The notes beneath the pieces were generated by a model. That model ran no database searches, was not told where the DNA came from, and was given only the letters and a program-made list of their open reading frames with translations. From Bifidobacterium italicum (GTDB lineage: Bacteria; Actinomycetota; Actinomycetes; Actinomycetales; Bifidobacteriaceae), in contig NZ_MVOG01000002.1 of NCBI RefSeq assembly GCF_002286915.1, positions 22,163 through 86,162 of the forward strand: a DNA stretch of 64,000 bases. The letters run 5' to 3'. Shown in pieces: positions 46,495-54,490 of the stretch (the stretch's first letter is position 1; each line of letters begins with the position of its first letter). Both the position numbers and the translations under genes were made by a program.

Positions 46495-47396
46495 CGGTAA
46501 ACTCCTTTCCGGAGTAGTTTCGTATAGACGAATGATCTCAGAGCATTCGGCATGCAACATACGATTATGCGTGGGATAGTGGTTTTAATGAATTGTGGTA
46601 TCGTGAAATACTTGGATTTCAACTGACCAACATTGAATTTCCAGACATATCGTATATATCCGACACCACCTCGTCGTGCGTAAAAGTTATTATTTACACG
46701 CATAGCAACTAGAGGTTCGTCTATATTTACAACACGACATCCATTCGCAAGCATGCGATTAAATAAATCCCAGTCTTCGAAATATAGATACTTAGAACTA
46801 TAATTCCCAGCCATCAGTACCGCTGATTTCCGAAACACCATAGAGGGATGACGGAAAGGATTCCGACGCTTTGAGTACGCTTCAATGTCCCGTTGGTCCA
46901 CCGGAAGCGTCGATTGAGCAATTGGATTACTTGGATCGTCCTCAAATTCCACGATTTGCGATCCGACGAAATCCAGCCCCTCCTCAATCAGGACATCGAG
47001 CTCCTTCTCCATGCGTTCCGGGAATGAATAGTCATCCGAATCCATCCGCGCGACTATTTCATTCCGGCATGACAGCATACCCTTAGCGAGGGCGCTCCCA
47101 AGCCCTTCGTTCTGCACTAAAACAACCGAAGTAAGCAAATCTGGATGCCTTGTGCCGAAGGACTCAATCACTGCTTTCAATTCTGGCGGTAGCGGACCAT
47201 CCTCCACCAGAACAATCTGCTCTGGTTTTCGAGTCTGTTGGAGCATGCTGTCGAGAGCAGCGGAAAGAAACTCTGGTCGCTCCCGAAAGTACACACTCAT
47301 GAGAACGCTATAAGGCACTAAATCTGAACCCAAAAAGGAGATACCTGCATTATTTTCACTAGAACACTGCAATCGCAAAGTATCATTTTTCTCCAT
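46491..47396 (-). CDS. family 2 glycosyltransferase, first gene of the low-GC operon
   Basis: 301 residues. GT2 of the capsule type: YSVLMSVYFRERPEFL, VLVEDGPLPPEL, MDSDDYSFPERM with the D-S-D metal site, RNPFRHPSMVFRK and YFEDWDLFNRML. Donor unknown. AGGAGGG lies about 12 bases before the ATG, a wide spacing. It starts the eight-gene leftward operon; an AT-rich region of about 350 bp upstream probably holds the promoter. Confidence 0.87.
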   Translation of the reverse strand: MEKNDTLRLQCSSENNAGISFLGSDLVPYSVLMSVYFRERPEFLSAALDSMLQQTRKPEQIVLVEDGPLPPELKAVIESFGTRHPDLLTSVVLVQNEGLGSALAKGMLSCRNEIVARMDSDDYSFPERMEKELDVLIEEGLDFVGSQIVEFEDDPSNPIAQSTLPVDQRDIEAYSKRRNPFRHPSMVFRKSAVLMAGNYSSKYLYFEDWDLFNRMLANGCRVVNIDEPLVAMRVNNNFYARRGGVGYIRYVWKFNVGQLKSKYFTIPQFIKTTIPRIIVCCMPNALRSFVYTKLLRKGVYR

Positions 47397-47423
47397 AGTC
47401 TCGAAATCCCTCCTCTTATCACA

Positions 47424-47708
47424 TCATCGGTTTCCGTATGCATAATGATTGCTAATCGTTTCAAGGACCTCGATATAGAGCATAGGGTGCGTTGACCATG
47501 CTGCAGGTTTGTCCTTGCAGTAGTAAGCGCGTCGGGCGTCATTTACGGTTTTCCCACGAATGGCCACGCCTCATGACGGTTCGAAGCCATCGGATTGCGC
47601 GTTGGACATAATCGAAACGAGCCCACAATGCCCAAATCTGTTATCCTTGAACACAAGAACGGTCACGACTAGGACACCAAGGCCGACACCACCGAACGAG
47701 ATTCTAAA
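47424..47708 (-). pseudogene. decayed coding fragment interrupted by a TGA
   Basis: A single leftward frame stays open from 47708 to 47424 apart from one TGA at 47571-47573. The first part reads ISFGGVGLGVLVVTVLVF and continues to SDGFEPS; the second reads IRGKTVNDARRAYYCKDKPA and ends YGNR. The hydrophobic first part, with F-G-G-V, vaguely resembles the C-terminal helix of EpsG proteins; the second part is unrecognised. No start codon or ribosome site. Probably a remnant of a displaced EPS gene; the identity is a guess. Confidence 0.35.
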
Positions 47709-48045
47709 TCAACATAAAAACCTATAATACATAAATACTATTTTTATATATTTACGCTATCTTTGCAAGCTTCGCTCGTCCACGTGTTTGCACCTCCATC
47801 TCACAAAGATACAGCGTCTATACTGCCATTCAGGCGATTGCTATATCAATTCCTTTACCCTGAGGAGTGAGTCTAGCACGAACCCCTAGAACACAGTGCG
47901 TGTTGATTGTGTTCGCCATATTGCACGCAGCTGCAGCACGAGCGATAAAATCATGGCACAGGCAGCAAAGCATGTTTTTCGGCTTCACTGACGCCAGTTA
48001 TTCAAAACACGCTACACGGTCAGCTTCTGAACACGCCACGTCCAC

Positions 48046-48120
48046 GTCACGGATAGGCGATTACCGACCGATCTTGATATCCGGATTGGTCGGTAGTCTT
48101 ATCCATGACCGATTTCGGTC
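48046..48120. promoter_or_regulatory. nested inverted repeats upstream of the Wzb-like phosphatase
   Basis: Outer arms GTCACGGATA (48046-48055) and TATCCATGAC (48100-48109), 9 of 10 paired. Inner arms TACCGACCGATC (from 48062) and GATTGGTCGGTA (to 48095), 12 of 13 paired when extended, around a TGATATCC centre. Directly after comes GACCGA-TT-TCGGTC (48107-48120). Four ACCGA/TCGGT half-sites in 60 bp, ending 35 bp before the ATG. It fits a TetR-type operator cluster or a large leader hairpin. Confidence 0.6.
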
Positions 48121-48154
48121 TGCTGATTGGCGCTATAGCCCGAAAGGACACCAC

Positions 48155-48718
48155 ATGCATGTACTGTTCGTGTGCACCGGTAACATCTGCCGTTCGCCGA
48201 TGGGCGAGCTCATGTTCCCGTTGTTCTTTCACGACGATTCGATTACGACGGATAGCGCCGGAGTGCAGGGGCTCATCGATAGCCCGATTGACCCGTCGAG
48301 CGCACGGCTCATGCAGATGGACGGTATCGATACATCAGCGTTCCGCTCCAAGCGACTTACGCCACAACTCGCGATGGGCAGCGACCTCGTCCTGTGTTTC
48401 ACCGAACGCCAGCGCCAGAAAATCGTCGAACTCGCTCCACGTACACGCATTCGCACCTTCCTGCTGACCGACTTCGCTGACCTGTGCGGCTACTGTGCGC
48501 ACAATGACCTGATCGAAGGGGACACGCTCGAGGACCGTCTCGATTCGGTGCTCGCGAACTCGTCTCTCGTACGTCCGATGCTGCCGCCTGCGCATGACAT
48601 CGACGACCCGTACCGCAAGGAGTTCCCCGCCTTCGAAACCGCCCACCAGCAGATCGGCGAAGCCTTCGCAACGATCGCCGCTGCGCTCGAACCGGCCAAA
48701 GGCGCGCACGCGAGCTGA
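48155..48718 (+). CDS. low-molecular-weight protein tyrosine phosphatase (Wzb-like)
   Basis: 187 residues. Catalytic P-loop C-T-G-N-I-C-R-S at 7-14 with Cys7 and Arg13; the general-acid D-P motif lies in HDIDDPYRKE near 150. Family role: removes phosphate from Tyr on Wzc-type chain-length kinases; related arsenate-reductase or sugar-phosphatase roles are less likely. No Wzc-like kinase is visible in the window. GAAAGGA lies five to six bases before the ATG at 48155; the frame is open far upstream but without protein-like sequence. It is GC-rich, unlike the block to its left, and is preceded by the inverted-repeat cluster. Confidence 0.88.
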   Translation: MHVLFVCTGNICRSPMGELMFPLFFHDDSITTDSAGVQGLIDSPIDPSSARLMQMDGIDTSAFRSKRLTPQLAMGSDLVLCFTERQRQKIVELAPRTRIRTFLLTDFADLCGYCAHNDLIEGDTLEDRLDSVLANSSLVRPMLPPAHDIDDPYRKEFPAFETAHQQIGEAFATIAAALEPAKGAHAS

Positions 48719-48722
48719 CCGA

Positions 48723-49610
48723 TCAGCGCGTGCGCAATGTATCGGCGATCTTCCGGATGATCTCCGAGTCCACGCGCTCGTCGAACTTGCGCGCGAACAA
48801 CTGCGGCGACGCCATCAGTTCGTCGTAATCCTGCGACCGGAACACATAGGGGGCGCCGCGTTCCCAATCAATGAGCCTGAGATTGTCGCCATGGCCATCG
48901 CTGTTCGGGTCGTATAGGTTGCCCGCGAACGGCGAGTTGAGCGCCATCGTCTGGATAAACAGCTCGTCCGAGCAGTAGCTTGACCGGAACGTGCGTTCCA
49001 CCAGAGGCTCCTGTTCCACCAGATAGCGGCCGAATTCAGCCGTGATGCTGAACCACTGGCTTCCTTTGCCGATCTCCTTAAGCCGCGAGTCTTTGAGCCG
49101 GTCCACATGCAGCAGTTTCTGCGCCTTGCTCAGCACGCGCGTGGGCAGATCGTCCTTTCTGCCTGTGCGTTCCTGCCATGGATGATGGATGGCGATGCGT
49201 TCCTTGATGTCATCCATGCGTCCGTCATTGGGCTTGCGATACACGAAGGCGATGAACTCACGTCCTTCATGCTCCTGTAGGAATCGGCAGATCTCGTCGT
49301 TCGTCTTGATCGGCAGGTCGGCGCCGGACAGCAGATGCAGATACCCATACGCGCATCCGGATTCCATGGCCGCCCGGATGAGCCTCATCTCGCAGCGCAC
49401 CTGGCTGTAGCCGCCCCACGCCACCGGGGTCGGTTCGACGATCGTCAGCTTAGATCTGCGCACATAACGGCCCAGATCGGGCACCTCGGCGCGTGGGGTC
49501 TTCGCGTCGATATGCAGATACAGGTCGTTGCGTTTATCATCGAGCAGTCGCAGCAGCGTGCTGAGCTGGTCGAAGTTGTTGTAGGCCATGATCAGGTATG
49601 CATGACGCAT
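48723..49610 (-). CDS. family 14 (Branch-like) glycosyltransferase
   Basis: 295 residues. GT14 / core-2 branching family: HAYLIMAYNNFDQLSTLLRLL, DLYLHIDAKTP, VEPTPVAWGGYSQVRCEM, HLLSGADLPIKT, GSQWFSIT, and SSYCSDELFIQT. These inverting enzymes transfer GlcNAc or xylose in known cases; here probably a side-chain sugar. GGAGGAA lies five bases before the ATG at 49610. Only four bases separate its stop from the convergent phosphatase stop. Second gene after the GT2 at 49625. Confidence 0.88.
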   Translation of the reverse strand: MRHAYLIMAYNNFDQLSTLLRLLDDKRNDLYLHIDAKTPRAEVPDLGRYVRRSKLTIVEPTPVAWGGYSQVRCEMRLIRAAMESGCAYGYLHLLSGADLPIKTNDEICRFLQEHEGREFIAFVYRKPNDGRMDDIKERIAIHHPWQERTGRKDDLPTRVLSKAQKLLHVDRLKDSRLKEIGKGSQWFSITAEFGRYLVEQEPLVERTFRSSYCSDELFIQTMALNSPFAGNLYDPNSDGHGDNLRLIDWERGAPYVFRSQDYDELMASPQLFARKFDERVDSEIIRKIADTLRTR

Positions 49611-49624
49611 CGTGTTCCTCCCCT

Positions 49625-50623
49625 TCAGCCCAGATGGTCGAAGGCCCACCGCGCCGGAGCAAAGGCGCCGCGGTACAGCATGAGCTTGAGATACCCCTTG
49701 GGGCTCAGCCCCCGGTGCACTCCGGCGGCGCGTAGATGTGCGCGGTACCGCTGATAGTTCGCGCGCACTTCCTCAAGCGGCATCGTTCCGGCTGACGCCA
49801 TGATTTTCTCGTTGATATAGAACACCGTGCCGACCGTCTCCCGGTACAAGTGCACCGGTTCCACATGCGCCAGATCCCGGCAGGCTCCGATCGCATACTC
49901 GTGCACCGTCCAGATGTCGTTGAGCTTGCCTTGCGAGACCTTCGTCTGCAGGCTGCCGGCACGAGCCATGCGATAACAGTACAGCGGCGCATGCACGACG
50001 GCTATCCGGTTTGACGCGCAAATCGCATCAGTGACGGCGGGATAATCCGAGCAGGTGCGCAGCTGCGGAATCGTCATCGACTCCATCGTGGCCCGCGTAA
50101 ACATCTTGCCCCACAGTTCGGGCCGTATCGCATAATCGTCGTCCACGAAGAAGCGGTCGCAGAGCCTGGAGGCGGCCTCCCGGCGTCCGATGACCTCTTC
50201 GGGCATGCTGTCCTGTACAGATATGGATGGTTCGCCGCCGTCCTCGAAGTTCTGCGCGCGGCATACGGCCATGTCCGCGTCATGCTCCGTCAACGCCCGC
50301 ACAAGACGTTCCAGATACGTGGCATCCAGCAGATCGTCCGGATCGGCGAAGGTGATGAATGTTCCCCTCGCCTCGGCGAGCGCGGACCGACGCGCTCCTG
50401 CGACGCCTTGGTTCTCGGCATGGAACAAGCGAATCCGGCTGTCCTCGGCGGCCGCCCGTCCGCAGATCGCGGCCGTATCGTCACCGGATCCGTCATCCCA
50501 TGCCACGATCTCGTAATCACCGTAGCTTTGCCGTGCCATACTTGTGAGAAAATCAGGGAGATACCGCGCCACGTCATGCATCGGAACAATGACCGAAACC
50601 GTGGGATTTCCACCCTTCTGCAT
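49625..50623 (-). CDS. family 2 glycosyltransferase
   Basis: 332 residues. VSVIVPMHDVARYLPDFL, WDDGSGDDT, ENQGVAGARRSAL, and the metal site TFADPDDLLDATY; C-terminal half with ELWGKMFTRA and FYINEKIM, as in capsule GT2 enzymes. Specificity unknown. GGAAGG lies seven bases before the ATG. It forms a two-gene leftward unit with the GT14 gene and is divergent from the pyruvyl transferase gene across about 48 bp. Confidence 0.87.
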   Translation of the reverse strand: MQKGGNPTVSVIVPMHDVARYLPDFLTSMARQSYGDYEIVAWDDGSGDDTAAICGRAAAEDSRIRLFHAENQGVAGARRSALAEARGTFITFADPDDLLDATYLERLVRALTEHDADMAVCRAQNFEDGGEPSISVQDSMPEEVIGRREAASRLCDRFFVDDDYAIRPELWGKMFTRATMESMTIPQLRTCSDYPAVTDAICASNRIAVVHAPLYCYRMARAGSLQTKVSQGKLNDIWTVHEYAIGACRDLAHVEPVHLYRETVGTVFYINEKIMASAGTMPLEEVRANYQRYRAHLRAAGVHRGLSPKGYLKLMLYRGAFAPARWAFDHLG

Positions 50624-50671
50624 CCGTTGACCTTCCTTCTAGCTGTCGCTTAATCAGCTTATCATCGACAC

Positions 50672-51742
50672 ATGCGCTTTTACGACCGAATCGTGCACGC
50701 CATCGGCTTTAATCGAGTTCATAAACTCAAGCATCTTCGCCGATATCATGACGGATTGAAGATGCATGGGCATGAGTTCCCGACCTCACCCGATACCCGT
50801 ATATGCGTCATCGTCGGCTCGGCCGATTACGGCAACATCGGCGACATCGCGATCTCCGAGGCGCAGCTGGCGTTCCTGCAGGATCATTTCCCGGGAACCG
50901 TCATCGATATCATCGGCATGCGTTTCCTCGAATACCGCCGCGCGCTCGAACGGCGTCTGACACGTCGTGACGTGCTGTGCTTCCAAGGCGGCGGCAACAT
51001 GAACGACCTCTACCCGTGGTTCGAATACGAGCGTTGCGAGGCGCTTGCCACCTTCCCGCACATCCGCAGCGTCATCATGCCGCAGACGATCCATTACAAG
51101 GATTGGCGTTCACCGCTGCTGCGCTACTCGCAGAAGGTCTACGCGCGCTGCACCGACCTGCATATCTTCGCTCGCGAGCGCCGCTCCGAGGAACTGATGA
51201 AACGCACCTACCCAGATGCGGACGTGGAGCTTGTGCCGGACATCGTGCTCACGCTCGACCCGTCCCCGTTCATCGAGGGGTCGCCGATCCGTGACGGCAT
51301 CACCGTCATTCTGCGCTCCGACCGCGAGCGCAGCCTCGACGATCAGGCGCGCGCCCGCATCGAGGATATCGTCAGAGCCCGCGGAATGCAGGTGTCCCAT
51401 ACCGATACGGCGAGCAGCGCCAACCATCTGACGGCTGACGACCGCCGGCGTATTCTCGGCGACATGCTCACGACCTTCGCGTCGTCGCAGGCCGTCGTCA
51501 CCGACCGTCTGCATGGCATGGTGTTCGCGGCGATCACCGAGACGCCATGCGTCGTGTTCGCGAACAACAACCATAAGATCCAGGGCGTCTACCAGTGGAT
51601 CAAGGATCTGCCGTACATCCGTTTCGTCGACGACGTGGATGAGCTTCCCGACGCGCTCAACGCCGTCATGGGGGCGCCGGCCGCCTATCCGCGTGAACGG
51701 ATGCTTGAACATTTCCGACCGCTCATCGAGGTGCTGCGGTGA
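50672..51742 (+). CDS. polysaccharide pyruvyl transferase family protein
   Basis: 356 residues. Features: VIVGSADYGNIGDIAISEAQLAFL at the N terminus (the conserved G-N-x-G-D), CFQGGGNMNDLYPWFE, VIMPQTIHYKDW, FARERRSEELMKR, LVPDIVLTLD, and VTDRLHGMVFAAI. Closer to the EpsI/EpsO-like branch than the copy at 45361. No Shine-Dalgarno is visible; TATCAT six bases before the ATG may be the -10 of a leaderless transcript. Its TGA overlaps the GTG of the following flippase, so the two are co-translated. Confidence 0.87.
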   Translation: MRFYDRIVHAIGFNRVHKLKHLRRYHDGLKMHGHEFPTSPDTRICVIVGSADYGNIGDIAISEAQLAFLQDHFPGTVIDIIGMRFLEYRRALERRLTRRDVLCFQGGGNMNDLYPWFEYERCEALATFPHIRSVIMPQTIHYKDWRSPLLRYSQKVYARCTDLHIFARERRSEELMKRTYPDADVELVPDIVLTLDPSPFIEGSPIRDGITVILRSDRERSLDDQARARIEDIVRARGMQVSHTDTASSANHLTADDRRRILGDMLTTFASSQAVVTDRLHGMVFAAITETPCVVFANNNHKIQGVYQWIKDLPYIRFVDDVDELPDALNAVMGAPAAYPRERMLEHFRPLIEVLR

Positions 51743-53280
51743 GCGAGAGGGGAAACGACACTGCGGTGAGAGGCGACGTGCCGGATATGGCAGGGCGCAA
51801 GGACGGCCATGAGGTCATGGAGCGGCTGACGAAGCCGGAGTCGACGAATCCGGCGAACAAGTACAAGAATCTGCTGCTCAACATCGGCCTGTTCGCGCTC
51901 AATACGGTCGCGACGAAGCTGATCGCCTTCCTGCTGGTGCCGCTGTACACGTATTACATGACTTCCGGCGAGTTCGGCGTCACGGACATGTCGACGACGG
52001 TGATCAGCCTCGTCATGCCGTTGGCCACGTTGTCGATCTCGGAAGCCACGATGCGTTTCGCGCTCAATGACGAGGAGCACAACAAGAGCTACATCACGGT
52101 GGGCTTCATGATGGTGTCGCTGAGCTGCCTCATCGTGCTGTGCTGCCTGCCGCTGCTCAAGCTGCAGATCTTCGGCGGCCTGAACCATTACCAGTGGTTC
52201 TTCTTCATCTCCTATGTCACGAACGCCTTCCAGATGCTGCTCAACAACGTGGCGCGCGCCGTGAACGAAATCAAGATCATCCCCGTCGCGTCCGTCGTCA
52301 CCGCGTTGTCCACCGGTCTGTGCGCGTGGCTGTTCATCGGCGTCGTGCATGGCGGTGTCGTCGGCTATTTCTGGTCGATGATCATCGGCAATGCGCTGGG
52401 CATCCTGTTCTATCTGTTCGGCGCAAGGCTGTACCGTTTCGTCTCGTTCATCACCTTCGCACGGATCAAGGCGAATCTTCAGGTGATGCTGCGCTATTCG
52501 CTGCCGCTCATCCCGAACGCGCTGTTCTGGTGGGCCGGCACGAGCATCAATCGTTTCTTCATCACGTCGATGCTCGGCATCGCCGCCTCCGGCCTGTTCG
52601 CCGTGGGCACCAAGATCCCGACGCTGCTCAATCTCGTCTGCGGCATCTTCCAGCAGGCGTGGACGCTGTCCGCGTTCCAGGAGTACAAGCGCACCGACAT
52701 CTCGTTGTTCTTTACGAAGATCTACCGCATCTTCCAGTCCGGCATGGTCCTCGCCTCCTCCGGCATCATCCTGATCACCCCGTGGATCGCCGGCTTCATG
52801 CTGCAGAAGGAGTTCTATACGGCGTGGACGCTCGTTCCCGCTCTGCTCGTGGCGTTCTATTTCAATACGCAGAACGCGTTCTACGGCACTGTGTACACGT
52901 CGAGCATGCATACGACGACGTTGTTCACGACGACGATCTGCGGCGCGCTGACGATCGTGGCCGGCACCTATTTCCTCATCCCCCCGATGGGTCTGATGGG
53001 CGCATGCGTCGCGATGGCGCTCGGCAACTTCATCGTGCTTGTGCTGCGCATGATCTTCGCGAAACGGCTCATCGTCGTGCAGGTGCATTGGGTGACGGTG
53101 CTGCCGTCGGTGCTGCTGATGATCGCACAGGCGGTCGTCATGACGATGCAGCCTGCCTTCTACATGCTGTGGTCGGCGGTCATCTTCGTCGTCATCGCGA
53201 TCATCCAGGCAATCGACCTGACGCCCACGGCGAAGGAACTCTACGCAAGAATGCGCCAAGGTCGCTCGCAGTCGGCCTGA
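51739..53280 (+). CDS. Wzx-type flippase, GC-rich copy
   Basis: 513 residues; an N-terminal hydrophilic stretch of about 40 residues, then 12-14 membrane helices. KYKNLLLNIGLFALN, FGVTDMSTTV, LPLIPNALFWWAGTSINRFF and AFYGTVYTSSM match the low-GC flippase at 38702 residue by residue over long stretches, so they are true homologues. Start GTG at 51739 overlaps the pyruvyl transferase stop (GTGA). An in-frame ATG at 51787 is an alternative. Convergent with the acyltransferase gene ten bases away. Confidence 0.9.
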   Translation: MSERGNDTAVRGDVPDMAGRKDGHEVMERLTKPESTNPANKYKNLLLNIGLFALNTVATKLIAFLLVPLYTYYMTSGEFGVTDMSTTVISLVMPLATLSISEATMRFALNDEEHNKSYITVGFMMVSLSCLIVLCCLPLLKLQIFGGLNHYQWFFFISYVTNAFQMLLNNVARAVNEIKIIPVASVVTALSTGLCAWLFIGVVHGGVVGYFWSMIIGNALGILFYLFGARLYRFVSFITFARIKANLQVMLRYSLPLIPNALFWWAGTSINRFFITSMLGIAASGLFAVGTKIPTLLNLVCGIFQQAWTLSAFQEYKRTDISLFFTKIYRIFQSGMVLASSGIILITPWIAGFMLQKEFYTAWTLVPALLVAFYFNTQNAFYGTVYTSSMHTTTLFTTTICGALTIVAGTYFLIPPMGLMGACVAMALGNFIVLVLRMIFAKRLIVVQVHWVTVLPSVLLMIAQAVVMTMQPAFYMLWSAVIFVVIAIIQAIDLTPTAKELYARMRQGRSQSA

Positions 53281-53290
53281 CGATCCCCCT

Positions 53291-54490
53291 TCACTCCGTC
53301 GAATCCACAGCGCCGCCCTCCGGCGCTGTGCGACGACGCACGCGACGGCCCCGCACGGCCGCCGCCAAACGGTCGAACCATGCGCCCCGATGCCGGTCCA
53401 CAGTGATGCGGAACAGGCCCTGACGCAGCAGGTCCAGCATCAGGCACACCGTGAACACCATCAGGATGACCAATGCGCCGGAGATGATTGGATGTGCGGA
53501 GCCGAAGATCTTCGGCAGCGGCAGATACGTCGTCCAGCATCGGAAGATCGGCGGATAGAAATGGATCAGATACACGCCGAACGCCGAGGCGGCGAGGACG
53601 TTGACGAATACGCTGTGGAATCGGCGGCGCAGCGCCAGCAGCATGATGCCGGCGCCGATCATCATCGACGGCAGCCGCCAGTGGTCGAAGATGAACATCT
53701 GCATGCCGGCCATCCGTCCCGTGGCCATGAATATGGCGTTGGCCGCCAGCAGATACACCAGTTCGATGACGATGCCAGCGCCGATCAGCGCCCAGCATGA
53801 GCGCACGTCCAGTTCCCGCATATGCCAGCGGTAGTAGCTGATGAGCACATACCAGTAGATGAACACGAAGACGCTCGCGTCGGTCAGGCCGAACTCCACG
53901 TGAGGCACCAATCCCCCGACGCCCCACACGACGAGGCAGACGGCGGCGAGCTGCCCGTGCCGGCGCTTCGACAGCCGCCGCAGACCGTCGTTGAGGAACG
54001 GCAGCAGCACGAGGAACAACGCGTAGGCGGACGCGTACCACCACAGATTCGTGCTCAGCGGAAACACGCTGCGCACAGCCGTCATCGCCAAGCCATCGCC
54101 CACATAGACGCCCTCATGATGCAGCGCCAACGTGACGGCCAACAATGTGATGCTCCAGAACAGCAGCTGCCGTTCGAGGATCCAGACGCGGCGCAGGCTG
54201 CTCGTCAGTGTATGCTCACGGTCCATCAGGAACCATACGGACATTGCGAAGAACATGAAATTGGCGACCCAACCGCCACCCATATAGACGAACTGGTAGA
54301 CGAACTTCGCGATGGACATCGGCTGCCGCGCCAGCCATCCGCCGCCGCCCACATAGACGTAATGGTATCCGACGACCATCAGCATCGACACGAGCCGCAG
54401 CAATTCAACGCTGGAATTGCGCCGCATGACCGTGCTCTGCGCGCTACGGTGGCGTCCCCTCACGGTTTCCCCATCCTTCCCGGCCGTCAT
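53291..54490 (-). CDS. acyltransferase family 3 membrane protein
   Basis: 399 residues, about ten hydrophobic helices. Acyltransferase-3 features: N-S-S-V-E-L-L-R-L-V-S-M-L-M-V-V near 25-40, followed by HYVYVGG with the conserved His, FFAMSVWFLM (the usual F-x-S-G-F region), and FGVYLIHFYPP near residue 320. Such enzymes move acetyl or similar groups from the cytoplasm onto sugars; here O-acylation of EPS is likely. The ATG at 54490 overlaps the GT2 stop (ATGA); ATG at 54427 is an alternative, closer to the domain start. A 10-bp stem (53306-53315 with 53321-53330) in its last codons may act as a terminator for the convergent flippase. Confidence 0.87.
   Translation of the reverse strand: MTAGKDGETVRGRHRSAQSTVMRRNSSVELLRLVSMLMVVGYHYVYVGGGGWLARQPMSIAKFVYQFVYMGGGWVANFMFFAMSVWFLMDREHTLTSSLRRVWILERQLLFWSITLLAVTLALHHEGVYVGDGLAMTAVRSVFPLSTNLWWYASAYALFLVLLPFLNDGLRRLSKRRHGQLAAVCLVVWGVGGLVPHVEFGLTDASVFVFIYWYVLISYYRWHMRELDVRSCWALIGAGIVIELVYLLAANAIFMATGRMAGMQMFIFDHWRLPSMMIGAGIMLLALRRRFHSVFVNVLAASAFGVYLIHFYPPIFRCWTTYLPLPKIFGSAHPIISGALVILMVFTVCLMLDLLRQGLFRITVDRHRGAWFDRLAAAVRGRRVRRRTAPEGGAVDSTE

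Larger units (their letters stand above)
47397..48154. other. gene-poor segment at the right end of the low-GC block
   Basis: About 760 bp. 47424-47708 carries a decayed coding fragment (listed). 47709-47770 is almost pure A+T and may contain the promoter of the leftward operon. 47771-48045 shows no recognisable gene. 48046-48120 holds nested inverted repeats (listed). No complete insertion sequence was found. Confidence 0.55.

Noticed and set aside
47424..47708. Insertion sequence remnant
   Set aside because: Considered because it borders transferred DNA, but no terminal inverted repeats, target duplication or transposase motif could be identified.
47867..48154. N-terminal extension of the Wzb-like phosphatase
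   Set aside because: The frame is open, but the P-loop normally lies within ten residues of the N terminus and the ATG at 48155 has a well-spaced ribosome site; the extension would also translate the inverted repeats.
51685..53259. 524-codon leftward frame
   Set aside because: Antisense to the flippase; rich in Arg, His, Asp and Glu, as expected for the reverse of a GC-rich membrane protein gene.
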